A DNA stretch of 64,000 nucleotides from Ciona intestinalis (lineage: Eukaryota > Chordata > Ascidiacea > Phlebobranchia > Cionidae). The notes below the pieces were generated by a model that worked only from the letters and a program-made list of their open reading frames with translations, made no database searches and had not been told where the DNA came from. The stretch is from positions 310,001 through 374,000 of the forward strand of contig NW_004190441.2 of assembly GCF_000224145.3 (NCBI RefSeq). The letters run 5' to 3'. Positions 21,564 through 39,955 of the stretch are shown in pieces. Each line of letters begins with the position of its first letter. The first letter of the stretch is position 1. The translations under genes were made by a program, and so were the position numbers.

Positions 21564-21828
21564 GGTGACTAGATGGTTCGACGACTGATAATTTATGTTT
21601 TTACTTTTAGAAAGTCTTTTTTATGTTTCGAAAGTTACTTGTTTCGTATTTTTGTTTTAAAAAAATGCTTTTGTTTGGCGCATTATGCGTCATAACATGT
21701 TGACGAAACGAAAGTTATTATTTTGACAGGAAAAGCTGAATGTTCTTGAACGGATGCAACAATGTTTTGTTTTGTATGCTGGACACAATAACATAAACGT
21801 TGTTGGTCGCTATGAATTTAACTTATTT

Positions 21829-22055
21829 ATCCTCACATGGCGGGGCAACAACAGTCGTTAAACACGGTGTTCTGTTCCATACACCTCGTGCCAGCTTACA
21901 AGTTGCCAAGCACGCTACTCTGTGGGTGAATTTTTGTTGTTAAGTGTCTTGCCCAAGGACACATACGCCCACAATGGTTGCACCTTAGAGCCTTGAACTC
22001 GTTACCTCTGGGTTACAGGCAGGCGCGCTAACCACTTTGCCACGACGTATATACT
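21829..22055 (-). mobile_element. tRNA-headed SINE, near full length
   Basis: Inverted copy with all blocks. GGTTACAGGCAGGCGCGCTA and ACCACTTTGCCACG mark the tRNA-like head. Confidence 0.85.
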
Positions 22056-22323
22056 GCAGGTTAAACAGCCACGCTTTTACTTAACACGTTTACACCTAGC
22101 GTATTATTAACAACGTTTTGCTGCCAATTATTTCTCTTCGTTGTTTTAATATATGGTTTAATCTTTGTTTGCTTACTCGATAAAATAAAATTTATGTTAA
22201 GTTTGTCGCATAAAAAACAGATTTATATTCTAAAAGACCTCCCATATTGCATGCCACTGTGTGTGTTAAGGTTGCAGCTGTATACACATGCAATACATAC
22301 TATATGGCATATAACAACATATG

Positions 22324-22502
22324 GTATGGTGGGCGAAGATGGGACAGCTTTATATCCTATTTTCTTGTTTTATTTACTAGTAAACAAAGAACATTCAAAG
22401 AATTATAAAACCGTATCTTCAGGACTCCCATAGACCGTCGTCAAAACACGATCAGGATTTTTGAATATGTGCTAAAGGTGTCCCATTTTCCCCCACCCTA
22501 CT
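22324..22502. mobile_element. MITE, GTAGGGTGGGG family, reversed
   Basis: Near-complete copy between the sulfotransferase and DPM1 genes. The interior includes AAAGAATTATAAAACCGTAT. Confidence 0.85.
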
Positions 22503-22611
22503 ACATTTATGGGCGAAAATATTTTTATCATTTTTATGAATAAGAAACGTAAAACAGCAGGTAATCAGTTGTTTTATGTAAACAACAATATTTACTTATA
22601 TCTTGATAATA

Positions 22612-22801
22612 GAATTGTGGGGCAAGATGGAAACCGTTGGCACATAATTCACACATTTTCTAATCGTGTTTTTAACATTTAATAACATTTTTTAAGAATT
22701 ATAAAAATGAGGTTTTATTATTATGTAAATATTCTTTGTTTACTACCAAATGGGACGATAAAACAGAACAAAAACATGTCCCATCTTACCCCAACGTATT
22801 A
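22612..22801. mobile_element. MITE, GTAGGGTGGGG family, subfamily B
   Basis: Starts GAATTGTGGGGCAAGATGGA and ends CATGTCCCATCTTACCCCAA. It lies 77 bp past the DPM1 stop, likely near its polyadenylation region. Confidence 0.8.
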
Positions 22802-22877
22802 TTCCTAAAATACGAAATAGGTATTGCCATTTATGATGCGACAGCGATTAATAGTTAAGTGCAAGTCACTATTATAG

Positions 22878-27111
<4,234 letters not shown>

Positions 27112-27648
27112 TCAACTAAGTCAAGCTAACTCTGTTTTAAACAAGATGTGAGGAAATGATTATTGAATGGGTGGCTACAATTGCACACGTAAGCAATTAC
27201 TCAACACATAGTACGGGATTATATAAACATTACAACAAAATTAACAATTATACATAAAAAATACGCGTGACAATAAAAACACAGCAGTTCAACAGCATTT
27301 TGTTAAATATTTGTGTCAATGTTTCCATTGCTAAACATAGCACAACAGTAGAGCACCACTATTGAAAAATATATCAAATGCATAATTAATATGGTAAGCA
27401 ACTAAAATTTACTCAAATAAAAATATACGAAATATGACTGCCGTTTTACTGCTAAGTCCTTTTCTTCGTGTTTTAACACAATTCGCTATCATTTGAGAAA
27501 AATAAAAAAAATAAAAATAGAAAAAACTTTAAAAAAAATAAAAAATATTTGGAATTTGCCAAGCTTTAAACATAGGTCTGTTGGTGGAAATATCGAGAAG
27601 TTACAACAAGTACACAAACAGTGCATGCGAAAACATAGAAGTCTAAGT

Positions 27649-29736
<2,088 letters not shown>

Positions 29737-30074
29737 GTTTTAACAACTGACTAACGTCTAAATATACAGTAGAAGTCTTAGGAATAATTATACAAAACTA
29801 AAACAAGCGATTGATCAATACTCAATACACAACAAAACGCCACATCGCAAAAACACGCAAAAAATCACCGAAACCGTTCCTTTCATAGATATGTCACAAC
29901 AAGACACATAGAATCACAATGACGTCATGCTTTGAAGTGACGTATGGGGACTGATTGACGTCACTCTTTCATGACGTATCTAGATTCTGACGTCATTTAA
30001 TATTGAAACAAAAACTAAGTTGAGTTGATATTTTATTTTGCAATAGTACAAAGTAGTTACACAAAACAAAATAA

Positions 30075-31842
30075 ACGTGATGACTTTTATTGAAGAAGCT
30101 TCTGAAAAATAGAAACAGAATTAAAATACCTTCATAGTTTATGTGGCTGGCGTTGGTGGAAAGCCACTACGGCACGACAAGCCCCCAGCCAATGGTAGTG
30201 GGTTTCTACTCTGGTGAGAAACCCTTGCTGGATAACTTACCCAAGCAAGTTAAACTAACCGTCAGACAAAAATAGTAAGGAACGCACCAACAAAAAGACA
30301 AAATTGTACAACGAGTGCAGCGACATACATGTGCCAAACATGCAACAAACACAACAGCTCAATCATACAAAAAGGGGACGCAGTCAAAAAATAATTAACG
30401 CGGACATAATCAGTGAAACATCTACAAATAAAATATGGTTCAAATCCTGAAGGATAATCATCTGCAGCGTACACCATATTGAATGTCCGACCGCAAGGAG
30501 TCGAAGCCAACAACAGCTCCGCACCTCCCAATCAAAAAGTAAGTCGCCATGTTGGTACCGCGATACTCTCGTCGTATCTTCACACAATATAATAACGTCC
30601 GGATGTTACGCACCGCATCGACCGCCACGAAACTGCGTCAGGTTGTTACGAACCGCATTGGCAGTGACCTAAAACTGAGCGTAGCATCACTGTGCCAATA
30701 GTGACCTAAATATCTAGCGTAGCATCACTGGCGGCGACGTCCACGCAACAACCTGACCGTTAAGTAACTCAATCAAAACTGACGTAACCGCACCGAACGC
30801 AAGGTCATGACAATGCTCTGACCCACCGTATCGACGTCGTAGCGTAATCGTGACGTGGCCATCGTCCCAATCACGCTACATGACGTTTAAATATAAAGTT
30901 AGTCACGTGGGGAAGTTATACTATTTTATGCTAAATATAGATTACATTATATTAAAAAGGTTACTATGCGCATATTATACTGCGTGTTAATATTACTCGA
31001 GTAGTTGTGTACCAACACAGCGTTCTCACCAAGCGATCAGGACAATACAGAATCGCTGAAGGATTCGACCTTTGTAGACGAAGTACCCAATAGAGTGTAC
31101 AACAACAAAATCTGATCCAGCAAGATGTTCGCCATAGTTTCATTGCATATATTTCATAGACATGCAAAATGCACTATAGTAGTGACTGACTAAAAATAGC
31201 TGGCAACATTAGGTCCAGCAGAATAAGAATACAGCAGCGCAGACAAGAAACACATACAACACACAACTCATACTTATAATACTCAAACCTCAAACCGTGT
31301 ATCCTTTATCGGCGTCTTCGTCTTTATTCTTCGTCTGCAAATGTAGGATATAGTTACGTCATAGTTAGACGTAGTAGCTACACAAAAAGATGAAAATTCA
31401 TCAATTCTACAAGAGTTTCTTCATGTTAAAATTTATTCCTAAACGTTTATTACTAAATCATAAACAATGATATTATACAATACCTTGCGCTTTTCTTCGG
31501 CAGCTTTATTCGCCGACTTTTCTGCAAAAAAACAACATAACCGTTATATATCGGTTTGTATAATAATACGTAATTACCTTCATTCTTCATTCGTGTCGTG
31601 GCCCGCTTGGTCCTCTGTGACGTCACATACCTTATTCTGCAAAAAAATAACTTTAAAACATCATTTCAAGCAAAATAAGTTTATGATGAAACAATAAACC
31701 TACGAAGTGGGTTCTTCTTTAGCGTCATCACCACTTCGTGACGTCACATCATCGATGTTTCTAGAAAAGAGCTTATGTACGTTATAATGCCAATTGTGAT
31801 TTATACTTTACCAATTCTTTGATCTTCTTGCTTCGCGCTCAT
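30075..31842 (-). CDS. Possible small multi-exon gene, lysine/glutamate-rich product
   Basis: Several short segments have good minus-strand splice sites: 31760-31704, 31636-31578, 31521-31484 and 31334-31289. Joined, they keep one open frame through to a TGA. The encoded string is charged (RYVTSQRTKRATTRMKNE, EKSANKAAEEKRK, TKNKDEDADKGYTV). An upstream exon candidate with ATG (31842-31812) does not join in frame, so the true start is unresolved. A minus-strand AATAAA-like signal at about 30084-30090 follows an acceptor near 30108 and could be the transcript end, with exons between unresolved. No family recognised; it might also be a non-coding transcript. Confidence 0.3.
30590..30900. other. 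GC-richer stretch with internal direct repeats
   Basis: Contains repeated GTGACCTAAA and GCGTAGCATCACTG blocks (about 30660-30735) and several TGACGT/ACGTCA strings (cyclic-AMP-response-like), unlike the A/T-rich surroundings. No gene seen. Confidence 0.4.
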
Positions 31843-32296
31843 AGCGAAAATATAATTAGAATATACAAGTAATGTGCCTTGCGTCGACGCACAACGCGCA
31901 TGGGGCCCCATGAATAAACGTCGCGAAACGATTGCGTAGAACAGTCGCGTGTTCAGCTATGACGTAACGAAACTAATGACGTAACATCAACGCGAGCAGT
32001 AAAGAGTGAAGTTTAGGCGATTGTGTCGGTTTGTGACGTAACAACGCAGCGATTATAAACCGAGATATTGCGTGTGACGTGATAAAGACGGTCGCGATTC
32101 CAGAAACAGAATGTGATGAAGAATAATTTAAACTTATAATAAAGTAATAAACGGAAGGCACAAAACTTGTAGCATGATATTACTGCATATAATGTAGTTA
32201 ATAATATTATTGTATATTAGTGGTATATATATATCTATGTTATAGTAACTTGTATATGTCATAATATAATACTAATGTAATGAAACAATACTTAAC

Positions 32297-32520
32297 TCAA
32301 GTCTTGCAAGAAAACTTGTTGAAACCTTCCAACTTGTAACCTGGTGTGGAACCAACTTCATCTAAACTGAAACGTGCTAACTTTGTATAGAAGAGGCGTT
32401 TTATGCGCGGAGCAATCAAGGCGGGCGTAATCAGCTGGTGCGAGGCGTCGGTCACGTGTGCAATATGACCAATTAACTTAGCGGATGGTTGTGACGTCAA
32501 TTCAACATGGCGAAACAAAC
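32297..32520 (-). CDS. Unassigned coding-like ORF, possibly a terminal exon
   Basis: An open stretch of about 70 codons ending TGA, with balanced composition (VELTSQPSAKLIGHIAHVTD, LITPALIAPRIKRLFYTKLA, STPGYKLEGFNKFSCKT) and no ATG at a useful place in frame. It could be a 3' exon. Not recognised. Confidence 0.3.
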
Positions 32521-32867
32521 TAAGTTCAAAACGATTCGCGATTTATATAAAACTGAAAAATTATTCTAAAACTAATATATAGAGAGTATTAGAATTTCAT
32601 TTCAGTCACGAGATTTAAGACCACATGCAAGAATTAAGAATTTGGATTTTTTGTGAAAATGATTATATGGAAAAGAAGGACAACAGCAGCAACAAGAAAT
32701 ACTGGAACAATAATAAACCGTTTAAAGTTTTAGTAAGTAACAAACGGAAGCTGACTGAATTGTAAATTATTTGATCAGCTGTATTTTTGCTTAAAACTGT
32801 TTGAACAGATGATCCCAGCAATTAAACGCGGGGCAATATGAAGCTGCTCTAGATATGGGAATAGCTG

Positions 32868-33045
32868 AGTGAATGAATGTAACTTGTTTAACCTCGCATG
32901 GCGGGGCAACAACAATCGTTATAACACGGGTGTTCTGTTTCATACACCTCGTGTCTGCTTACAAGTTACCATGAATGTAACATATTTATCCTCGCATAAC
33001 GGGGCAACGACAGTTGTTATAACACGAATGTTTAGTTTCGTGTCC
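32868..33045 (-). repeat. Two tandem SINE tails
   Basis: GAATGAATGTAACTTGTTTA, then two successive tail units, without a tRNA head. The ORFs reading through are by-products. Confidence 0.8.
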
Positions 33046-33599
33046 ACTGACTACAATAAGATTGATTACAATTACACCAAATGTGTTTTCAATTTATTTT
33101 CTTGCTTGTTTAACGCACCTGCTTTGCGCATAATTGGTTTTTTTAAGTGGTCGAATGTGTTGTTTACCGGAAATACACAAACAACAGCGACAGGTGTAAG
33201 GATATTTATAAGAACACAGAAAAACGAGCTTGGATAATTGAACATAACACCTGCATGGCGGAAATTAACTACCCATCGTGTTATAGCGATGAAAATACTT
33301 CATATATTTCTGATCACACCTCGTTGACCTTATTATTATTATTTTTCTATTATTTCCATTCGCAGCATGTTACCCAGTAAACAAATCCATCATTTTTATA
33401 ATTGACAAATAGGTGCAACGGTCGCAATGAACAGGCGTTAATGCGGGTTATGGCTCAATGATTATAGGCGTGCATCATAGCCGAAGGATGCCTGGTTCAA
33501 TGCTCGGCGCAGTCATCCAATCAAACTGTATATGGTAGGTACTAATTATAAAACATGGTGTTGTTGCATTCTTTGGCGATCATAAATGTGTAGTATTTT

Positions 33600-33678
33600 T
33601 ATATTCAAACTCTTTGTTTGCTACCAAATAAGTCGAGAAAATAGAATGAAAAGGCGTCCCATCTTCCCCACCCTACTA
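33600..33678. mobile_element. MITE, GTAGGGTGGGG family, right-end remnant
   Basis: Right part only (GAAAATAGAATGAAAAGGCG to CATCTTCCCCACCCTACTAA). Confidence 0.65.
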
Positions 33679-33743
33679 AACATGAACTTTAAACAATGCA
33701 TTGGAACAAACAAATATATTGCTCAGTTATCTTAATAATAATA

Positions 33744-33937
33744 TATAGTAGGGTGGGGAAAAATGGGACACCTTTCCATTCTATTTTCTCGTCCCATTTG
33801 GTGACAAACAATGACCATTCAAAAATTATAAAACCATATTCTCACGACTCCTATAGACCGATGTTAATTGTTTAAAACACGATCGGTAAATTCGGATATT
33901 ATGTGCTAAGCTGTCCCGTCTTACCCCACAATACTAT
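33744..33937. mobile_element. MITE, GTAGGGTGGGG family, reversed, nearly intact
   Basis: Both ends present (TATAGTAGGGTGGGGAAAAA and CGTCTTACCCCACAATACTA). Confidence 0.85.
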
Positions 33938-34608
33938 CATAATATTAATATACATTCAGTGGGCCATGGTTTAAATTAAACACATTTGGCTTTCAATAAG
34001 CAAGAAGTGTAACAAAGTGGGCACAGAACAAATATGGTGATCTATTGAAGCGGTCATAATCCCCATTCATTCGTAACAATGACTGGTGTTTGAGAACGTC
34101 ACAACCAATAATTGTGGAACAACTATCTCTCTGAAACGCTTTTTGGCGTCTTGTTCTGTAACGTTATACTTTTAATTATAAGGGGAAAGAAACTTAAACC
34201 TTCGTGGGCGTTTGTTAATGCGTTAAAGGGAAACACAGTATGTTTTCACGGCACAGCGAAACCAAATATAGGATATATAAGAATCGATTTTGAGCTCGCA
34301 TCGTATGCCAGAAAACACTGTGTGTGTGTGTGGTAGGCCTGGAATAGAGTTTCCTCAGCCGACGTGGAAATTTGCTCCTAATGTATGTTTTATTGAGTCT
34401 TGATGCTCTCTAGTCCGCCTGATTGTCGCTTGAATAATGTATGCGTATAACAGAAGCTTCCGTATAATGACAACACAACAAAGCTATCGCTGTGTTTATT
34501 GATTATTGATTCTCCCCTTTCCAGTTAAATAACGCTATAACAATAATGTTACAATGGCTAATCTCTTTTCAATGCAAAACGTTCGACCCATCTTCTATAA
34601 TCACTTAC

Positions 34609-34900
34609 CTGGCCCAATTGCCACGTAAAAAGCCTCGCGTCTACCATTCGTGTTTACATTAAACGCACAATACGTTTGCTTTGCCGAATATTTTACCTCG
34701 TAAACATGAGGTACGAGCCTGTGAACCTTTGAACCATAAATTACGAGTTTCTTAACACCGCTTGCTATCTGAAACGCGTCAAAGCAAACCAACCATGCGA
34801 CGACTTGGTATTTTATAACACGGTGTATGGTAGACGAACATGATGGAGTAAAGACATATGTGACAATGGAGTAAAACAGCTCAAGTGAAATAATGTACAT
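34609..34900 (-). CDS. Possible first exon of an unidentified gene
   Basis: ATG at 34900, just past the muscarinic receptor stop, opens 97 codons to a good donor (CCAG|GTAAGTG at 34609). The text looks coding (HRLVPHVYEVKYSAKQTYCA, NVNTNGRREAFYVAIGP) and starts with a hydrophobic stretch (MYIISLELFYSIVTYVF). No downstream exon identified. It overlaps what should be the receptor's 3' UTR, which argues against it. Confidence 0.25.
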
Positions 34901-34904
34901 GGTT

Positions 34905-37900
34905 TTACGTGGATTTAAAACGCTCCCGCATTTTTGCTCGCGGGAGGTCCTCTCGCTTTTTATGTAGCATAGTTGAGAACCTGTATGGTGCATTACTTGT
35001 ACGACGACTTAATCGTAAACTTTTTCGCACTTCCTTTCTCCACCATTTTGTCGTTATAATAACTTTGAAAGTTTGGCGAAAATTCTCGTTGCAGAATCCG
35101 TAACAAAATGGGTTCACCGTGCTATTCAAATAACAAAGCCAGTAACTGAGATTCCAAATGTAAATAGGAACCATACACGATGGCCAGAAGCTTGTCACAA
35201 GAATAATCAAACTGTAAGGTAACCACAGCACAATAAAACACGTGAGGATAAACTTTAGAAGCACCGTCACTCTTCGTTCTCTTACCACCCGCTGTGGCTC
35301 ACGGTAGAAGCATTTACTACCCGAGTTTTTACGAATTATGGACGAAAATGAATTCGCCTTCGCGATGCTCGCTGAACGTCTGGTTACAAGTGGCATTGTA
35401 GCTTCATGCGGGAGGGTGCTGTTCGTTTCAGCTGTGTCAGAATGTTTCAAGTCATTTTCCACAGTGGTTGCCATTAATAGAGAAGTCGTTGTGTTAGCGA
35501 GGGTCGCTGCGGCTGACGGGTTGTCCCTACTGTCCCGGGGTGAGACAACTTGTTTATTATGTTGGTCACATTTGTCTTGTCCATCAACAGCGCTCGGCGA
35601 ATTGGAAGAAAACGATTTCTTTTCGTCCGATCTCGATATGTTGTTGGTATTGACAGGAAGTGGTACAGCCATCGTTAGCGTGTCCTTGATCGCTAATGAC
35701 CTTAACCCACTGAAAGACAATAATTTAATGATGGCACATGTGACAACACACAATAACAACGTAGTGTTTGTGTACTGTTATATCAATTATTCATGTAGGG
35801 GCGGGAAGAGCGTTAAATCTAAGTAGCTGTTTTAACACTAACCCAAAATTAAGGCTCTTCCTTTATCGATTTGTTGCGAGCGGAATTGGCCGACGGTGTT
35901 GGCGCAACGTCTTGCAATCGATGGAATAAACCCGACGTAAACCGGAGGCAGGTCCCGGTGGGAGATGTAACAGATAGTTCGCATGATTTTATGCAACGCG
36001 GCTACAAATGTGCGATAAATCGCCATATTAAACTGCCCAGGGATGACCGCATGGTTTTTTTATGTACTGAGATTTTGACCGCGATACCAGGATGACGTTT
36101 TATCATTTATTGAACGGACGCTGACCGCAAGTAAAAGATCGAAGGTACATCACGTATGCTACATTTAACGGGTTTCCTTCCGACTTTTTTTGGGGGGAAT
36201 TTCGTATAAATTATTGTGGGGTAAGATGGCATACTGTAAGTACATAAATAATGTCCCATATTTCCTAATCGTGTTTTACAATTAACAACGGGCTACGGGA
36301 GTCGTGAGGAAACGATTATATAATTATGTAGATCTTTTTGTTTACTATCAAATTGGAAAAGAAAAGAGAAAACATGTTCCATCTTACCCCAACCTACTGT
36401 ATATAACCAAATACGTTAATTTAGATTGAATGACATTTAACAAAGCAATCTTTCAGCAGTCATATTATTGAGCACATTTTTGAACTTTAAGCATAGACAT
36501 CCATACGTCACCAGCGATGTATCGGGGCAGGGAGTCTAACTACTGGTTGTCAATTAGAGCTGTGATGAGAGCATTATGACAGGATAACCATTGGGAATAG
36601 TGCGACAGGGGGTGTATAATGATCAGGTGATGTTTCCTATGTGTTCAAGTGTTTGAACCCCTGGCTTACAACGACACAACTGTATATTTGGATCCGAATA
36701 AACATAGTTCAAGGAATATCTTTTTAACCTTGCTTATTACAAGTATAATCCATAAAATACGGTCGTATAGTATTTTTATGAATGTTGCCACAAGGCACAT
36801 ACCAAGAGCAAACAAGTCTAGAGGATCAAACAGTTTAACTGGCACGCTTGGTTTAAGAATATACGTTTTCCTTTTAATACGTGACAATGGTACAATATAG
36901 TAGGCTGGGGGAAGACGGGACACCTATAGCACATAAAATCCAAATTTTTATTTCTACTTTTTCGTCCCATTTAATGGTAAACAAAGAACATTTAAGGAAT
37001 TTTAAAACCGTATCCTCACGATTCCCATAAACCGTTGTTAATTGATTAAAACACGATCAGGATATTTCGATATTATGTGCTAAAGGTGTCCCGTCTTGTT
37101 CTTAAATTAATCTACTTACAGTCTTCGCTTGCGGAGTTTGCTGATCACTTGGTAATACAACGCGCACATTGCAGTTGCTGGAATATAGAATGCACCGACT
37201 ATGGTTGCTACTGTAACCCATGCGTTGTCCTTCATAAACGGAATGTAACAATCATTCGTTGGCATCTTCGTATCGGTGGAAAACAGGTCCCACAGAACTA
37301 TGGCTGGGCACCACATTAGGAAGGACAGGATCCACACACCAGCAATTGCGATGGCGGCTCGCTGTGGGGTGCACCATTTCCTGTACTTTACTGGCTTTGT
37401 AATCGCAAGGTACCTGGAACGTAAGATAATTTGCATTGATATGACCGCAGTATACGTGGAGTGTGCCATGCACCTACTCAACACCTGCTGAACCTTTTAA
37501 ATGCATCAGCACCGATCAATAAAGGTTATTCTGCCAAACACAACGTCTGACTTCCAGGATGCAATAAAGGGCAGCGGTTATGGTAAGTCAAAGCAGCCAC
37601 GTGGAAAACTCAACAAAGCGAGTTATCGGAGAAACTTAAAGTACGTGCGGCGCAGTGGCAACTATTTGTAGACTTATAGTTATACTTGGGTGGGGAAAGA
37701 TGGGACACCTTTTTATTCCATTTTCTTGTCGCTTGGTGGTAAACAAATAATTCAAAAAAAGTTATAAAACCGCATCCTCGCGACTCCTATAGATCGTTGT
37801 TAATTGTCTAAAACACGATTAGGATATTTGGATAATATGTGCTAAAGGTGTCCCGTCTTTCCCCACCCTATTATATAACTTGGATTGACTGACAATTTCG

Positions 37901-38498
37901 TGAACTGCAATGAATCTCGGAATACGATATTTGATTTGATTTAAGAGTTTACCCAAAGACACCCAGTTAAACATTAACACGTCGCCTAACCTTTAAAATT
38001 ACGATTTTAAGGAAGATATAAAACATTTTGAATGTGATGCACAATATATGTGTTCACTTGATGTTCTTACCTATCAACACAAATTACCAGCAGGTTCATC
38101 ACGGACGCATTGCTAGCAGTGTAGTCAACAGCCAACCAAGCTTTGCACATAACTTCGCCAAGTATCCATTCGTTTTTAACGTTATATGAAGTGTACACGT
38201 TCATGGAAAAAGCGCCAATAGTAAGGTCGCTTATAGCGAGGCTTAGGATCAAGTAGTTGCTGAAGTTTCGCAAACTTTTGTTGATGAAAAACGAAACGAT
38301 GACGACCACGTTGCCGACGATCGTTAACAAGCTACAAGCGCCCGCCAAAATGCATATTAGCAAAACCATTTGCGCTGTTTCCTGGCGCTGGCTTTCTGCC
38401 GCTGTCACTCCAAGTAATATATTAGTCGCGTTATACCCAAGCGTGGACGGAGTCGTTGGCATCGTTGCTGCTGGAGACGGTTGATATGAAAGTGACAT
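34905..38498 (-). CDS. Muscarinic acetylcholine receptor
   Basis: Class A G-protein-coupled receptor for acetylcholine at the plasma membrane. Three exons in phase: 38498-38071 (ATG), 37413-37120 and 35709-34905 (TAA). They give 1527 nt and 508 residues. Landmarks are N63 (GNVVVIV, helix 1), D91 (LAISDLTIG, helix 2), C118, the amine-binding Asp D125 in [17 protein letters not shown], and D142-R143-Y144 (DRY, split by intron 1). The segment [21 protein letters not shown] with the helix-6 Trp, and the muscarinic signature [19 protein letters not shown] in helix 7 follow. The third intracellular loop is long (about 140 residues, Ser/Thr-rich), as usual for this subfamily. A basic tail follows helix 7. 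I cannot assign M1/3/5 versus M2/4 coupling by eye. A MITE (36896-37100) begins about 20 bp from the exon-2 donor. Confidence 0.93.
36208..36402. mobile_element. MITE, GTAGGGTGGGG family, subfamily B
   Basis: In the muscarinic receptor intron 2. Ends TTATTGTGGGGTAAGATGGC and ATCTTACCCCAACCTACTGT. Confidence 0.8.
36896..37100. mobile_element. MITE, GTAGGGTGGGG family, reversed, right end eroded
   Basis: Left end TATAGTAGGCTGGGGGAAGA. The right end stops at GTGTCCCGTCTTGTTC, about 20 bp from the donor of receptor exon 2. Confidence 0.8.
37680..37874. mobile_element. MITE, GTAGGGTGGGG family, reversed
   Basis: In the muscarinic receptor intron 1. Both ends recognisable (TTGGGTGGGGAAAGATGGGA, CGTCTTTCCCCACCCTATTA). 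Confidence 0.85.
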
Positions 38499-39089
38499 CT
38501 TAGCATTTATGTGCCGTTTGAAACGCCAAATGCAAAACGGGATAAAAGCAATGCATTTCTATCTTATATAAAATATACCTTAAACAACAATGCATCACAT
38601 CGTAAAAACTGTACATTGAAACCAACACGCCGACAATGGAATATATCACAGCTTTATACAAAACAACGAACTGCGGGAGGGGGATACCAACTGTTTTAGA
38701 CCAATATTAGGTGCATCACCTATATATGCCTGGCACTGACAGTAACTCGTCTTAATCTGTTACGCTTGTAATTTCTATAGGAGATGAAATCACGAACAAA
38801 CCATATCTACTTGCTCTGCTTGAAAAATAATCCAGTATTTTCGTAAGTCTGTAAGCACAAATACCATGCGACTTGTATTAAGCCGAAGGTTATTGACTGT
38901 CTGAAGCTCTTTAATACGACGCTAATTCCGCCTTTTTCTCGCGGTGTGCGCTTTTTCTTTTTCCGAATTTTTCTTGAAGGTGTTTTACAATGAAATGTAC
39001 ACACGTACGTTTCAGCGGCAATTACCGGCGCTGTGAACTACTGAACCTAATTAATCTCACAAATTATAAATGCAGATTAATGCCATACT

Positions 39090-39425
39090 TCAATCCTTAT
39101 CAAAGTTCTCAATCTGTACATTCATCGCTTTGAACAGAAAATTTGCCGATAAGCTGACATTGGCATAATAATCATATATGAGTACGTGATGTGTTTTCCG
39201 TACGCAGTATCTCTGATCGATCGCGAAATAAGGAGTGTGCGAACCCTCATTATAACTCGGTGGAAATATTGAACACGACAAATTATCATTATCTTCCAGC
39301 GGGCGTGTTTGTTCGTTGAATCTTTTATTAAGACGTCCATCGTTGTTCATACATCCCTTCACATCATGATGGACACGGTGATACGAAGGTTTGTTTAAGC
39401 TGCCATCATAAAATACGGTCGTCAT
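39090..39425 (-). CDS. Unassigned 111-residue ORF
   Basis: Complete ATG-to-stop ORF (MTTVFYDGSLNKPSYHRVHH at the N-terminus, FKAMNVQIENFDKD at the C-terminus). No signal peptide, no family resemblance and no convincing donor or acceptor around it. It may be chance. Confidence 0.2.
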   Translation of the reverse strand: MTTVFYDGSLNKPSYHRVHHDVKGCMNNDGRLNKRFNEQTRPLEDNDNLSCSIFPPSYNEGSHTPYFAIDQRYCVRKTHHVLIYDYYANVSLSANFLFKAMNVQIENFDKD

Positions 39426-39508
39426 GGTCGCGGACGGGATATTTAAAACGTGTTTAGTTGTCAGCCTAATTAGCGTGGCGGTGAACAGGGAACATTACAT
39501 GTCCGCTA

Positions 39509-39696
39509 TATATAGTAGGATCGGGTAAGATAGGACACTTTCAGCAGATAATATCCAAATATTCTGATTTCGTTTTAACAATTTAAAAACGATAAATGGA
39601 AGTTGTAGGGATACAAGTTTATAATTCTTTGATTGTTCTTTGTTTACTACCAAGAGGGACAAGTGAAAACGCTGTCTCATCTTCCCCCATCCTACT
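39509..39696. mobile_element. MITE, GTAGGGTGGGG family, subfamily A
   Basis: TATAGTAGGATCGGGTAAGA to CATCTTCCCCCATCCTACTG. Confidence 0.85.
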
Positions 39697-39778
39697 GCAG
39701 TCAATAAGACGCAGCAATCATGGGTTATGCTTTTATTCAAACGTTTTAAAAGTTTTAAACGGGCAAGCGACCCGGTTA

Positions 39779-39955
39779 ACTTTGCTCCAGCCCAGTTGTC
39801 ACTAATGGGTTGTTCAAATTATCACCCATACAAAAAAAAAACACGTCCACAAAGTTACATACATGGTAACTTGTAAGCGGGCACGAGGTGTATGAAACAG
39901 AACACCCGTGATATAACGACTGTTGTTTTCCAACCCACGAGGATAAAGCATTTGT
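39779..39955 (+). mobile_element. SINE, central piece plus tail
   Basis: Partial central block (CTCCAGCCCAGTTGTCACTA), then the tail (GCGGGCACGAGGTGTATGAA). Confidence 0.7.

Larger units (their letters stand above)
19745..21810 (-). repeat. Tandem duplication covering the sulfotransferase 5' region
   Basis: Segment 19745-21080 (start of exon 2, intron 1, exon 1A, upstream block) is repeated, shortened, at 21098-21810. The second copy keeps about 9 bp of exon 2 plus its acceptor, a piece of intron 1 (GGGGATGCGCATTGTAT and CTTCGTTA), exon 1B and the upstream block. Exons 1A and 1B differ at a modest number of residues. Confidence 0.8.
31843..34604. other. Repeat-bearing intergenic region
   Basis: Apart from the unassigned ORF (32297-32520), it holds SINE tails (32868-33045), MITE pieces (33600-33678, 33744-33937) and a short GT run at 34319-34331. 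No further gene recognised. Confidence 0.5.

Noticed and set aside
35338-35826. 162-codon plus-strand ORF
   Set aside because: Lies antisense to the third intracellular loop of the muscarinic receptor, whose frame has clear family motifs.
35838-36095. ORFs on both strands in the muscarinic receptor intron 2
   Set aside because: No family resemblance and no splice sites linking them to the receptor; the receptor frame is complete without them.
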